NCBI GenBank assembly: GCA_003693705.1
Contig: RBZT01000855.1
Coordinates: 236,981 to 300,980 of the forward strand
Source of the DNA: Polymyxa betae
Taxonomy: Eukaryota > Endomyxa > Phytomyxea > Plasmodiophorida > Plasmodiophoridae
Direction: 5' to 3'
DNA: 64,000 nucleotides
Shown: positions 24,114-36,186 of the stretch, piece by piece
How the letters are laid out: each line of letters opens with the position of its first letter
How positions within the stretch are numbered: position 1 is the first letter of the stretch
Notes under the pieces: model-generated
Databases searched by the model: none
Told to the model about the DNA's origin: nothing
What the model saw: only the letters and a program-made list of their open reading frames with translations
Made by a program: the position numbers and the translations under genes

Positions 24114-27100
24114 TTAGGCGGTTGATTGCTCAGATCGTAACAATTTGGCAACCTCAACGAGGTTCTCCAAAGACGATTCTGTTTCAGTCCATCCCCGGGT
24201 TTTCAGGCCACAATCAGGATTGATCCAGAACTTCTGAGCGGACAGATACTTGAGGATCACCTTTGCACGCTCGGTCATCTCCTTTACAGAAGGAACACGA
24301 GGAGAGTGAATATCATACAGACCCGGGCCGAGCTGGTTCGGGTACTGGCTGGTCTGAAAAAAAAACCATCGAATTTAGACAGACACAAGGTTGATGTGAG
24401 ATACGATTACCTCAAAAGCAGACAACAGTTTCAAATCGCTTCGTGAGCTCTCGATGCTCAGCACGTCTGAATCCATACGGTGAATAGCACCCATAATTTG
24501 TTGCTAGAACACTAATGAGTACGTCTTAGCAAACCAGAAACATCATACAAAATCAGAGTAGCACATGTGACTGTGAATCTGGGTCTCGTCCTTGGCAATA
24601 CAGGTGGCCAACAAGAATGAATCCACAGACCATTTAAGGTATGCTTCCTGTTCCGACTTGCGCATTGGCAATCCCTCTCGAATGGCTGGTTCGTCGACCT
24701 ATCGACAAGACACTGAAAGCGAGACCACAGGATGCTTGTTACAAATACCTGAATGACGCAGATACCAGCTGCTTCCAAATCTCGAACCTCCTCCCGAATG
24801 GCAAGGGCCAGTTGCTGGCAGGTGACGTTACGCGGTTGATCGTTACGAACAAACGACCACTGAGATAGATTCAGACAAGATGCGGAAGAGAGGATACCAA
24901 TATACTTGAAGAATTGTGACAGGGCCAGTGAGCATGCCCTTAACAGGTTTGGATGACATTGATTGTGCAAGCTTAGCCATGTCAACGGTCATGGGCTTTG
25001 TTCGACTGACATCACCGTAGATGACAGGGGGCTTAACGCATCGAGATCCATAGCTTTGGACCCATCCGTTTCGGGTGAACAACATGCCTTTAAGATGCTC
25101 GCCAAAAAACTCAACCATGTCGTTACGCTCAAACTCTCCATGGACGAGAACGTCCAGTCCCTAAACAGCTTGTGAACTTGATGCAAAGATGGAGGAGTCA
25201 GAGTTACGATATCTTCTTGGATCTTAATGCATTTCTGGGTTTCCTGCTTGATGAATTGCCCGTACTGTAAAACAATTAGCAACTGAAAACAATTTTTTAA
25301 TAATTGGCTTACTTCGGCATCAGAAAGAGTGCCTTTCTTATAATCAGCACGCATCTTGCGAACCTGACCGGTCTGAGGGAACGAACCAATTGTAGTGGTG
25401 GGAAACAAAGGCAAGTTCAGTTTGGCTTGCTGTGTTTCTTTACGAACGCTGTGCGTATTCTGGCGCTTGAGCATATTGGGCGTAGTGCTGTTCATGGCAG
25501 CACGAACGTTCTGGTCATTGGTTTTAGAAGAGCTCTGACGACCTTCATGCGAAGCCTTGTTGGCGGCAAGCCATTCAGTAACATCATTGCCAGGTTGGGT
25601 GCCACGGATAGCAGCATTGAGCAGACGTGAAAGCTGAACAACTTCCACGACCTTCTCCTTCGCAAAGGCAAGCCAGCCCAAAACTTCGCTGTCCAATCGG
25701 TCCTCTCCTGATTTAGGCATCAGTCAAAAGTTCCATGATATTTTCCATCAGCGCTTACCCTCAATGCTCCAAGGAGAATGCAACAGTGAACACGAAGAAG
25801 AAACCTTAACGTTGAGCTTGGCGAGCTTGTTCAAAATAGGTTGCAGCTTGGCTAAGGTTTTGGTAGCATCAACTTTCCAGATGTTACGTCCATCAACAAG
25901 ACCTAAGCTTACTCCACGAGTACCATCCAACTAGCAGTGCTCATTAATAAAGCACAGAACGAACGACAAAGAGACAATACCGACGACATCAAGTTGATAA
26001 ACTCATAGAAGACCTCATCGCTAGATCTAGTAACATCGAAATGAAGGGTGTCTACAGGCAGCTTGGTCAGTGCGGGAAGCAGTTCTGGATGAGGGCTCTG
26101 GAAATAGGTAGTGATCATTCTGTTTGAAAGGTAAGAATCATGAGGCCGGTGTTATGCGTACTCATTACAGTTTGGTGGAGAGGGTGGCAGCATAACGAAT
26201 AGAATCATAGGCTTTGTTGTAAGCATCCACAATCTCATATGTTGGGTTCTCATCGGTGGGATCCATGCAAGCATAAGGTTCATCGAATTGGATCTCGGTG
26301 GCTCCCTGGGCGACCAGCTTCTGCACAGTTTCCACGTAGACCGGAACAAGCTTGTCCAAAAGCGACAGGGTTCTGAAACCCTTAATAGCATTACTCTACA
26401 TAATTTTTTTCAGTTTGCAATAGTATTGTCAGTTTTCAAGCTCGTACCGAGGGCTTAGCCAGCAGCAAGAAAGAGACCGGGCCCATGAGAACAGGGCGAG
26501 ATGGAATTTGCAGGTCAGTGGTCTCCTTAAACTCATCAAATGGCTTGGAGCTGCTGAGCTTGAAAACAGTGTTGTTATCTAACTCTGGTACCAAATAGTG
26601 GTCTAAAGCAGCGAATTACAATTCATTGAATTTCAACCGCTGGGAAGCAAAATTACAGTTAGTATCGAAGAACTTCTTCATTTCCATGGCGGGTTGGTCG
26701 ACTTCGACATTGTCGGATCTGGATTGAATTCCTCGAGCCATGGCAAAGTACGTTTTCAAAGAAACATTTTCGCCAGGAGTCTGAATCTCCTTGTACCGAT
26801 CAGGGATGGCGCCAACAAGACAGGCGGCATCAAGAACCTTGTTATAAATGTTAGAAAAGATACTGTTGGCTCAAAGGCTTGTTACTTGATCGTAAAGAGA
26901 AAAGTCGTTGCATGGAACAGTAGTCAGACCCAGTTGCTTTTGCATGGTCCACGAATTGGCACGCAGCTGCTTGGCTGCCGTAAGCAAATCATTTTCAGAA
27001 ACCAACCTGCAGATTCATTAATGGGAGCAAGGATATTCCAGCTCCAGATATAATTACCCCTTCCAGAATGCTTCAACAACCTTCTTAAGCTCACGGTTGG

Positions 27101-27152
27101 GCCCGATTCGGGGAAATCCCAAGACATTAGATTCAATCTGGGTTGGCGACAT
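24114..27152 (-). CDS. Cobalamin-independent methionine synthase (MetE)
   Basis: It transfers the methyl group of 5-methyltetrahydropteroyl-triglutamate to homocysteine, forming methionine without vitamin B12. The gene starts [17 protein letters not shown] at 27,152 and ends [15 protein letters not shown] at 24,114, with about ten introns of 45-60 bp. Catalytic zinc ligands are visible in the C-terminal barrel: His and Cys in [11 protein letters not shown] (near 24,560), Glu in the following strand, and Cys in NPDCGLKTR (near 24,220). Other family segments are [27 protein letters not shown] and [12 protein letters not shown]. The length agrees with the roughly 760-residue family norm. Animals lack this enzyme, so the gene argues for a protist, fungal or plant-like lineage. 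Confidence 0.93.
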
Positions 27153-27536
27153 GTTCAACAGCCAAAGCACTGTTCTTCGGTAAAACTGCAGAGAAGAATA
27201 TGAGAATGGGAGCGTTGGGAGAAGTGAGGAGAATCCGGAATGAGATGTGTGATGCGGATAAGTTCGAGATGGCAACAGAGGATGCCTTCTTATGTTCAAG
27301 CACGCTTAAAGGTTTGAGGGTGTTAGTTAGGTACTATAAAGGCGCTATAACTTAAGTGCGTCCCGCCTGCCACATGATTATATGTTGCCTCAAAGGCAAC
27401 GTTCATCCAGGCTCGCCAGACAAATGTAATCAATTAATCGTCGTGATATATTTCGGGATTCGAATGGATTTCATCGACATCATTACCGACTAAGACCCAC
27501 ACGTTGTATATCCATTTCGAAATAAAATAAAGCTTT
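27153..27536. other. Intergenic space between metE and NMD3
   Basis: This 384-bp gap lies upstream of metE and downstream of NMD3, both minus-strand genes. Only antisense short frames are present. It presumably contains the metE promoter and NMD3 polyadenylation site, but no specific element is clear. Confidence 0.4.
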
Positions 27537-29111
27537 TTAGTTTATATTACTACGTCTTTTGCTACCAACATCATGGCTGTTATCATCATCGATGGACGGT
27601 TGGATATCAACGGGAGAATGGGTCAGCTGATCCATATTGGAAATCAGCTCATCCAATTTGACATCGGGGAAATCGGGATCTTCAGCGTCCTCATCGGAAT
27701 GTTCGACAGCTCTATCAGCAGCAACGATGGCGTTCTCTTCAGGATCACGCTTGAACAAGTTCACTCGGCAACGCAGCTCCATATCTTCCTCCAGCTCTCG
27801 AAGGAAGATCTCCTCATCACGAGCGTGTTGCTCCTCGTCCGTCTTGCCCTCTCCATCGTCAACTTTCATCAACGCATGCAGCTTGAACTTCCTTCGCTGC
27901 GCCCGGTTCTTACGACGGTACGTCTTCTTGACCAGGACGACGTCGGGAAGCTGGGCATTGCCGAACGCTTTCAAGTCATCATCGTTAAAGACCATACTTG
28001 TGAGATCATATCCAGACGCCAAATCACCCGGCTTCAGAACATTTCCAAGATGGGTGATGGTCTCGAACTGAACATCATTGACAGATAGATCTGATGAACG
28101 AGCACAGGTAACTTCAGCCTGAGCATATTTCCCATGAACAACGCCGGTCTTCACGACATCCAAGATCATGTATTCGACCAGATTCCGAGCCGAGCAGAGC
28201 GGGCGGAACGGATTCGCCCAGAATTTGCTGGCCGACAGCTCCATCGACTTCATTGATTCCGGATCCACGAAGTTCAGCATGGTTGATACCTTCGTGCAGA
28301 CCAGGAGAGGGCAGATACCACCAGCAGCTTGAGCCACCTTCTTCGGTAAGCAGATCAGATCCAACATACAGATCGGAACGATATCCACAAGCATGGTATG
28401 CTTGTAATTAGCAGTGTTGTTCTTGAAATCCTGTGAGATTAGTCGTTTCGATTGTTTCGATCGCGATGGGACGACATTCGTGATGAATTCGAGCATGGAC
28501 AGCGCGCGAGATTTGCTCGAGAAAAACATGTCGAGACCGCCGGGAGCGTTCTGAACGTACATGATCAGCTGGTTCATACCATGCTTTAAAATAAGCTGTT
28601 CCAGAAGCAGGAAGGTTCGCTTATGATCCGCTTTCTGCCTAATTTGAACGCAGGAATTCCAGATGTGTTCGGTGTACGAACGTTGACAATCTTCACATTG
28701 CTGAGTAGTGACAACAAGCTCGATAACAAAGGTCTGCTGGACGACGACGCCATTCAATGCAGCGATGTCTTTCTGGACCGTGACCTTGACTTTTAATCGT
28801 CGAGAGTGCGGCTCGGTCCAAACGAATCCAGCATCGATAAGTTTCAGCTTTTCGATGCCTTTGAATCGCTTCAGACAGAGAGCGAGCAATTCGGCGGATT
28901 CTAATTCCATGGCCTGCCATTGGGTCGATTTCTGGTAACGACCACATTCTTTACAGTAGACGACCGTTGAATGTTTAGCCAGTTCGGAGGTCAAATCGAC
29001 AGACGATTTCAGACAATCAGCACACATATTAGCGCCATTCGGCTTGATTTGGATGCCACATGTGCAGCAGAGAATGTGACCAATGTGCTCCTCGTACTGT
29101 AAATCAGCCAT
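27537..29111 (-). CDS. NMD3: NMD3, 60S ribosomal subunit nuclear export adaptor
   Basis: NMD3 binds the nascent 60S subunit and recruits the export receptor CRM1. This is a single uninterrupted exon of 524 residues, close to the roughly 505-520 of the family, and unusual here for lacking introns. The N-terminal zinc-binding CxxC pairs are visible: CCTCGIQI, CADC, CKECGRYQ and, further on, CEDC. Conserved downstream blocks are SSKSRALSMLEFI, NTANYKHTMLVDI and ICPLLVCTKVSTML. The C-terminus is basic (KKTYRRKNRAQRRKFKL), then highly acidic, consistent with localisation and export signals. The ATG at 29,111 precedes the first zinc motif directly. The gene is divergent from the kinesin gene. Confidence 0.95.
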   Translation of the reverse strand: MADLQYEEHIGHILCCTCGIQIKPNGANMCADCLKSSVDLTSELAKHSTVVYCKECGRYQKSTQWQAMELESAELLALCLKRFKGIEKLKLIDAGFVWTEPHSRRLKVKVTVQKDIAALNGVVVQQTFVIELVVTTQQCEDCQRSYTEHIWNSCVQIRQKADHKRTFLLLEQLILKHGMNQLIMYVQNAPGGLDMFFSSKSRALSMLEFITNVVPSRSKQSKRLISQDFKNNTANYKHTMLVDIVPICMLDLICLPKKVAQAAGGICPLLVCTKVSTMLNFVDPESMKSMELSASKFWANPFRPLCSARNLVEYMILDVVKTGVVHGKYAQAEVTCARSSDLSVNDVQFETITHLGNVLKPGDLASGYDLTSMVFNDDDLKAFGNAQLPDVVLVKKTYRRKNRAQRRKFKLHALMKVDDGEGKTDEEQHARDEEIFLRELEEDMELRCRVNLFKRDPEENAIVAADRAVEHSDEDAEDPDFPDVKLDELISNMDQLTHSPVDIQPSIDDDNSHDVGSKRRSNIN

Positions 29112-29566
29112 GATGACGACGGTGGCGAGATAGCCGAGGCAATCTCAGCAATTCACGAATCAGCCAGGCAGATTTTCGGACTTTCGGCATGCCGGAAAAA
29201 AATCTTCAAATTGTTCAAAAAATTTCACTTAAATCTGCTCTTAACAAGCGAGTATTCAGCATTGCCTTGAATATGTTGTTTGAAGTTCGATACAATAATT
29301 GGTTTAATTTATCTACCAATATCCAAGGTCATCGTCTCATAATCGAGATGATCGTAATGTGCTGAACACAATGATCAAACTTCGAACGTTCAGGTCATTA
29401 ACAGCGCGATAGGTTGTGTTGTGTCGATCGTGCATTGCTGTTCAGTCGTTGAAGGTGATTGGGCACTGGCGGTTGTGACCGTCTTGTGACCGACAGTGAT
29501 CTTTACGCTGTGTCTGTGCCCTCCTGCCGAACAGATACAGACTCCAATAGAATGGTTGCGAATTAA
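29112..29566. promoter_or_regulatory. Divergent promoter region of NMD3 and kinesin-14
   Basis: This 455-bp region lies between the NMD3 start codon (minus) and the kinesin start codon (plus). Short AT-rich stretches are present; no TATA box or named element can be supported. Confidence 0.4.
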
Positions 29567-32353
29567 ATGACACGATTGCAAGGTTCGAAAGTGTCGCTGC
29601 TATTAACGAAATACTTTGGTATTATGACAGCTGGCGTAAGTCGTCAAAATTTGTGATTAATCGAAGTAATTCACTGCTTCACAGAAACAACCAGAAGGCG
29701 TCCCAAACGTTTATGACCGTAACAAAGACCTGAACAATCAGTTGGGGTTCTCAGGTGAATCTGCTTTCATTGTATTGATATTGGTAATATTCACTGCTCC
29801 ATAGATTCAGACCAATCCGAGGCTGATGATAAGTCGGTCGATGGCGATGAAGAACTGGCCGATTTGCAACGACAGCTGCAAATCTTCAAACAAGCGTTCA
29901 AGGAATCTGAACAAGCCAGGCAATTAGCAGAAGTTGCAGCCAAAGTTTCTGAGAAGAAGCTGACCGATTTGAAGCAAGTATCGAAGAGTGCTTTAGCGTC
30001 ATTAGAGAGCAGATATCAGGCCAAAATTAGGTCTCTACAAGAGGCGAACTCTTCAAATGGCTTTCCTGATCAATCATGCCTGATACCATCAGATTTGGAA
30101 TCACAACAATCTCTTCAAGAACTGCAGAAATGTTTATCTGAAAAGAACGCTGAATTGTCCCATTTGAAGCGAAAGTATGAAGAGCATCTACATTGCCAAT
30201 TTCGATTAGAAGAGCTGAACGAGGCGAATTTATTCCTTCGTGCCGAAACTCAGCGATTGCAGTCTGACTTAAATGCATCGCAGCCCTGCAAACCGAACTT
30301 CTCGCAAACGAACCTTGAAACTGACTCTTCAAAACGCGAACCTGAGTTGCAGAACATCATTGAGCAACATGAAACGATGTCGAAACTGAACGAGGACAAA
30401 ATCCAGCAGTATCAATGCGAGATCCAGAACATCGCTTCAAGCATTGCTGAGCGAGAGCAGACCATTAGAAAGCTCCATCAACATATCGAGGCGATCAGCA
30501 GCCAGATGAAGACATTGGAAAATCGCATAGAAGAACAAGATCAAACGATTGGGAAACTTCGTCAACAGAATGAATTGGCGAGCAACGAGATCAAGAAACT
30601 AGAGACTGAGATCGGTGAACGCGATCGGGCTACTGACCGGCTCCGTCAACAAAGCGAAGAAACGGACGAACTCATGGAACAGCTAAATGCTGATATTCAG
30701 GAAAAAGATCAGATTATTAATGAACTTCGGCAGCATCATGACGAAGTTGATCATCGAATTGAAGGATTTCAAACAGAAATTGAGAAGCGAGACCGTCTGA
30801 TCGGTGAACTTCGCCTTTCTGTTGCATCAAGCAGCGGTCGCATTGAACAACTGCAGAATGAAGTTACTCGAAGTACTCAGTGTCAGCAATGTACCAGATT
30901 ACAGGACATTGTCAACAATTTGGAACAGAATCGACGCAATGATGGTCAAATACAATATCAGCATCTACATCAGTTACGACAGCAGATTAGATCATTCAAG
31001 CACGACATGGCTGAGATCGGCGAAAGCGTCAAGATACTGCAAGGCGAAGTTCTGCCGTTATTGCATCGATCTCTACAGAGAAGTTCGAGATTTGAATCGG
31101 CTTACAAGGAGGTCAATGAACACAGACGATATTTGGCGAATCTGGTGGAGGAAATCCGCGGCAACATTCGAGTATATTGCAGAATACGACCATGCCACAA
31201 TGGTGAAGAAAACGCCATTGTCAAACTCGGCGATGAACAAACTCCTGAAAGCCTGACAATCAAGAAACAGGTGACATGGCGAAATCTGTAATCTCAGTCA
31301 TTAACGACACTCGAAGGGATTTGCGCCATTTCGATTTCGCTTCGACAAAGTGTTCAGATTGGAATCCAATCAGAATGAGGTTTTCCAAGAGGTGCAAGGT
31401 CTTGTGGACTTGGTTACTGATGGATATCATGTCTGTATCTTTGCTTATGGACAAACTGGATCTGGGTAAGCGATTTCATGGACTGCTGAGATGGACTGAA
31501 GCTGATTTTTCAGTAAAACGTATACGATGGTTGGGACGGATCAGGATCCTGGCGTGAAACGACAAGCTATCGATAGGTTATTCCAGTTAAAGACAAACTC
31601 GGATTCCATTCAATGCAGTCTGCTGGAAATCTATAACGAGACGCTCTCTGACCTGCTGTCAAACTCAGAGGATTCCCAACTTAAGATCGGCCTCAATGCC
31701 AATGGCAATGTCGAAGTCCATGGCCTGTCTCAGATCACTGTACTCTCAAATGCTGAAGCATACCAACTCTTTGTGCAAGGAAGCCAGCGCAGATCGATCG
31801 CATCCACTAAAATGAATTCCGATTCAAGCAGATCACATTTGATTCTTTCGATCACGTTCACCAAAGTTGATCGAATTACGTCGAAACCACAAACTGGTTT
31901 GTTGAACAGTGTGAAATCCTCAATCTAACGCTCAGTATAGGAATTCTGCAACTGATAGATCTCGCAGGTAGTGAAGCAGTTAGCAGATCAGGAGCAACGG
32001 GTGACAGACTGAAAGAGGCACAAGCAATCAACAAATCGTTGTCTGCACTAGGGGACGTTATTGCTGCTAAAGGTGGTTCCCGTCTCGTTGTCATTAAACA
32101 TTACTAACATCCATTCTCAGCAACAAAAAACAGTCACATTCCATTTAGAAACAGCAAACTGACATACCTGCTACAAAGTTCGTTATCAAAAAATAGCAAA
32201 ACTCTGATGATTGTTAACTGCAGCCCAGCAACATCCGATGTGGTTCGTACTATAGGTTTTTTGATGCCCTGAACTGACCGCATTCTCTAGACCGAAACGA
32301 TAACATCATTGAAATTTGCAACTCGTGTCAGATCCGTTGAACTTAATACATAG
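29567..32353 (+). CDS. Kinesin-14 (C-terminal motor, minus-end directed)
   Basis: This is a microtubule motor with a short N-terminus, a long coiled-coil stalk and a C-terminal motor. Exon 1 is 29567-29635; two small introns follow before the long stalk exon (from about 29,811). The kinesin-14 neck motif [11 protein letters not shown] is at about 31,160-31,190. Motor marks are the P-loop GQTGSGKT, split by an intron near 31,466-31,513, switch I NSDSSRSH (about 31,819), switch [10 protein letters not shown] (about 31,950) and the terminal [12 protein letters not shown] before the stop at 32,353. The neck preceding the motor defines the kinesin-14 class, which works in spindle assembly and, in some protists, flagellar or organelle transport. 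Stalk Gln/Glu-rich heptads run from about 29,850 to 31,130. Confidence 0.92.
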
Positions 32354-32412
32354 CCTTGATTCATGTTTAGCTGTTGGTCACAGATTATAGATTCCATGAG
32401 CTTATACACTCG

Positions 32413-33087
32413 ATGTCATCTTTAGCACCGTTGTCGCGTTTACCTCCATTATCTTCTATCAATAAGACACTTCCTGCAATACAGCCAAAAAATCACCCGA
32501 TTTCAGATGATCCGCTTTTATCGTTGAAATCAAGCCCGCTCGACTTACAGCAGAAATCGAGAATCACACCATTAAAAATTGCTGTACGCTTTCATCCTTT
32601 ATCCATTGCATTGGTATATAATGACCAGAAATACAACAAGAACCGCATTCGCCAAATATCCTCAAGCGAGTTAGGAACATGTCAAGGGCCAGAACAGACA
32701 TTATTTCTTTTACGAACGAAGTACCAACAATATTTGTCAAGTATCGATCCAAGCCAAATTGAGAAAATTGTTCATGGCCTCTTTGAAACTCCAATAAGCC
32801 ACCATTCAAGTCATAAAATAGGAGAGCTCGACCTTGATCAGGACCTCAACAAAGTCGCACCTGAAAAACTGCTCGCTGCTAAAACATTGATGAATACTTC
32901 TTTTGAAAAAAATCGCCTGAGACCAGGCCAAGACGGATACATTTATGACAAGAAAGCCGAATTTCAGCCAACACAGAAAAGCGAATGGGATGAGGAACCG
33001 GAGGCATTCAGCGAGGTCGAAGATGAGATTGACTTTTCAGCAGCCGAGGTCACCGACGACGAAAACTTACAATCTCCCCATTTCTAA
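32413..33087 (+). CDS. CEP19-like centrosomal/ciliary protein
   Basis: CEP19 sits at the distal basal body and, with its partners, recruits RABL2 and IFT-B for ciliary entry. This is one exon, 224 residues by the ATG at 32,413. The diagnostic block is at about 32,840-32,960: DLNKVAPEKLLAAK, then SFEKNRLRPGQDGYIYD and KKAEF, matching the family consensus of DLNKL..., FEKNR..GDP.F.YD and VEF. Upstream, LKIAVRFHPLSIALVY and YLSSIDPSQIEKIV also fit. A polar, Pro-rich N-terminus and an acidic C-terminal tail are extensions. It follows the kinesin stop by 59 bp on the same strand. CEP19 occurs in ciliated lineages, supporting a flagellate host. Confidence 0.8.
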   Translation: MSSLAPLSRLPPLSSINKTLPAIQPKNHPISDDPLLSLKSSPLDLQQKSRITPLKIAVRFHPLSIALVYNDQKYNKNRIRQISSSELGTCQGPEQTLFLLRTKYQQYLSSIDPSQIEKIVHGLFETPISHHSSHKIGELDLDQDLNKVAPEKLLAAKTLMNTSFEKNRLRPGQDGYIYDKKAEFQPTQKSEWDEEPEAFSEVEDEIDFSAAEVTDDENLQSPHF

Positions 33088-33226
33088 TAGAATTAATAAA
33101 ATGAAATCATCAGGCACACTCAAGTTAGCCTCTGACCGGACCACTCAGAATTCTGAGTTCTGCCACACGCTACAACCCATTATTCGACCAATGAGAGGAG
33201 TTCTATGTGGTCGCATATGAGCTCAA

Positions 33227-33440
33227 GACCCCACCAATTTTTAGAGGACACCTGGTTGTATAAGGCCAGGACTCCAAAACCCCATCAATTTAATGAAGCG
33301 CCTGTTTGTATAGGGCCAGGACCCCAAAACCCCATTAATTTAATGAGGCGCCTGGTTGTATTGGGCCAGGACCCCAAGACCCCATCAATTTAAAGAGGCG
33401 CCTGGTTGTATAGGGCCAATACCCCATGACCCCATCCAGC
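33227..33440 (+). repeat. 50-bp tandem minisatellite upstream of PEX6
   Basis: The word CCTGGTTGTA, or a one-base variant, recurs at 33251, 33301, 33351 and 33401, an exact 50-bp period. Each unit reads roughly GGCCAGGACCCCAAAACC, then CCATCAATTTAATGAGGCG, then CCTGGTTGTATAG. About four imperfect copies are present. The array ends about 10 bp before the PEX6 start codon. Confidence 0.9.
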
Positions 33441-33449
33441 GCAGTCGTC

Positions 33450-35971
33450 ATGAGCGTAGGCACTTATACACTCAGTCCTCTTCAAAGCCCCAGCAAGGCT
33501 CGATCAGCCTTGCATGCCGACATCCTGGTCCAGGTTCTGGACCCGACCCTGCGTCTGCATCAGGTCAGGATAGAATCAGCCTCCACAGTTGATGCCGACT
33601 CCAGTATTAGGATCTGGGTGTCGAATCTGGCGACTGGATTCTCATAGAGCATAATGGAAGGAAAGCTGCCGGTCAGGTGATATTAGATCCCGAGGCCGAA
33701 GGCGAACCGAGCTTGATGGCGTCTCCATTGCTGTTTTTTTATCTTAAAGATATACCGACCAATCCGTTTCTCGATCGTCATTGCTCGATTGAAGTTTCTA
33801 TTGGTCGGCTTAATGAGAAATCGTCGCCGTATCAGGTTCCAGTTTCTGCAGCCCAAAGTGTCATTCTGAAGCCGCTGGCGTCTCATCGCTCTCAGCCATC
33901 TAGGGAAGCGACGCAAGCGTTTTTCAGGATACCTCATGTATTTACAAGTGGCATGGTTATTGGCATTCCTTTTGATGAGAATAGCCCATTGCTGTATAAT
34001 GACCTGCATTTAGGGGGATTGCCCTCACATCCTTCACCTCTTGATTGTCTACCAGACCTGTCTATAACTGATTCGGTTAGTTTGTCGTTCTACCAAATTT
34101 GGTGTCCAGACCAGTCTGTATTCGTTGTCGATGAGTTGACCACACGTGTGACTATTGAGCACACAGCGATTCATTCATTCGCTCCATATGAGATGGCTCA
34201 GTATATGTCGCAGATGAATCCAGATAGCAACTTATTTATTTCGCAACGTCATTTTGACTTGCTGATCGGGGCCATTCGCCCATTTTTTCATCCTCTTGCT
34301 AATCAGCTAAGTTTATCGCCAAACGTGTTATTTCTTGGGCGACGTCGGTCAGGCAAGCGTTTATTAGTAAGCATGGTGGCTCGGGCGCTCGGTGTCAATT
34401 TCGTCGAAGTAAACTGCCACGATTTACTGCATGCAACTGAGAATCAGACCGCACTCCATCTGCAGAAATTCGTCTCTGCTTCAGCCTCGACACATCCTGT
34501 CATTATACATCTAAGACGACTGTCCGCTTTGTGGGAGCAAAGTATAGCACATGGTCGTGCCGATTGCAGCTTCCTGGGCTCGATTCTGCGTCAAGAACTG
34601 ATCACATGCGGCAAAATGCCGAATGTCGTCGTTATTGGAAGCTGCGAAGGACCAAAACATGCTATTCCGCCTGCTGTATCTTCGGCGTTTTGCTATGAAG
34701 TGATATTGCCCGCCCTGGAAACTCAAGAACGTGCTCATCTCCTTCTGAATTACATGCCCAGTAGATGCTCTGATTTGATCAGAGAAGCTACTTCAGCGAT
34801 CGCAGGAGCCAGCAATGGCGATATTCTTGATCTGTGCTCACAAGTCGAGTTAAATTCCCTCGTGCGGTCGCGCGAAATAGTACCCAAAGTTAATTCTGGC
34901 GACGAGCTCCAACAACTATATAATGACTCTCACGATTTCTGTGATGCATCGTATCCAGCTGAACCTAATTCAGCCGATCTTTGTGCTGCCGTCGCATCTT
35001 ATCAAAAACGGATAGCCTCATCAGAAGGTGCTGCTGCTACATCTGCCGGTATTCCTAATGTAAAGTGGGAAGATATTGGTGGCCTTTCTGATGTTAAAGA
35101 GGCCATTCTCGATATCATAGACCTTCCATACCGACATCCTGAATTATTTAAAGGCGACGTTCGCCGCAAATCTGGCGTGCTTCTTTACGGTCCGCCTGGG
35201 ACAGGAAAGACACTGTTTGCTAAGGCCATTGCTACCGAGTGCTGCTTGAACTTCATTAGCATCAAAGGGCCAGAGTTACTTAATATGTACGTCGGCGAGA
35301 GTGAGGCTAATGTTCGAGCAGTTTTTGAGCGCGCACGTGCTTCAAAACCTTGCATTATGTTTTTTGACGAACTTGATTCGTTAGCACCGAATCGTGGCCA
35401 GGGCTCAGATTCAGGAGGTGTAATGGACCGGGTTGTCTCACAGCTACTCACCGAGTTGGATGGAATGGACAAAGCTAATGATATCTTCGTTATTGGGGCA
35501 ACGAATCGCCCAGATTTAATCGATTCTGCGTTGTTACGGCCTGGACGCTTAGATAGTTGCATTTATCTAGGAACATGCCAGGATAAAGGTTCACAGATCA
35601 AGATTCTACAGGCTCTAACAAGGAAGTTCAAGCTTGCTGAAGATGTTTGTCTCGAGAGTGTTGCAGAAAATTGCCCGTTCACTTTTACAGGAGCTGATTT
35701 TTACGCTCTGTGCTCAGATGCGATGCTCAACGCAATCAAATCAAATATAAAGATGGTCGATGAACACCTACAAAGAAACTACGATGATACAAGCCAGTAT
35801 AAGAAGATTCGAACAGCTCTCAGGTCTATTACTCCTGATCAATTTCAAGTCTGTGTATCTCAGGATAACTTCTTAAGGGCTCTTAGTTTCTTAACCCCAT
35901 CATTGACAGAATTAGAGCTTCTTCGTTACGAAATGCTAAGGAGGCAATTTGAAGAATCTCGTTCATCGTAA
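33450..35971 (+). CDS. PEX6: PEX6, peroxisomal biogenesis AAA ATPase
   Basis: With PEX1, PEX6 forms the hexamer that extracts ubiquitylated PEX5 from the peroxisome membrane. Exon 1 is 33450-33563 (38 codons), intron 33564-33610, exon 2 33611-35971 (787 codons): 824 residues. The first AAA domain has a degenerate P-loop (GRRRSGKR, about 34,340). The second is canonical: WEDIGGLSDVKEAI, GPPGTGKT (about 35,190), a Walker B segment reading FFDELDSLAP, GATNRPDLIDSALLRPGRLD and the PEX6-type IYLGTCQDK. This D1-inactive/D2-active pattern is the PEX6 norm. It is somewhat shorter than the 980-residue human protein. The start was chosen because the 47-bp phase-0 intron links it to the main frame; an ATG at 33,426 inside the minisatellite is in the same frame and is an alternative. 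Confidence 0.92.
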
Positions 35972-36186
35972 TTTTATTTATTGCAAAGTTTTCTATTCCA
36001 ATATATTCATATACAATGCTGAAATCAAACAAAAGCAAATGGGTCTATATTAGTGGGATCGGGTTCACAAGCGACCGTGTTTGTAACCAATTGTCGCGCG
36101 CCCTGACGACGATGTCTGGCCCCAGCAGTTGATATTGAAGGCACTACTGCTCGAGCCGGCTTACCCGAACCGATTGCTTCTGGACA

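Noticed and set aside
24114-27152. Recent bacterial transfer of metE
   Set aside because: The gene carries about ten short introns like its neighbours and no compositional break, so any transfer would be old; the family is widespread in eukaryotes.
27573-28088. Plus-strand protein genes opposite NMD3
   Set aside because: Two long plus-strand frames are antisense to the NMD3 coding sequence, which has full domain support; they reflect codon bias on the opposite strand.
33227-33440. CRISPR array
   Set aside because: The 50-bp units are contiguous tandem copies without unique spacers, in a eukaryotic intron-rich context. It is a minisatellite.
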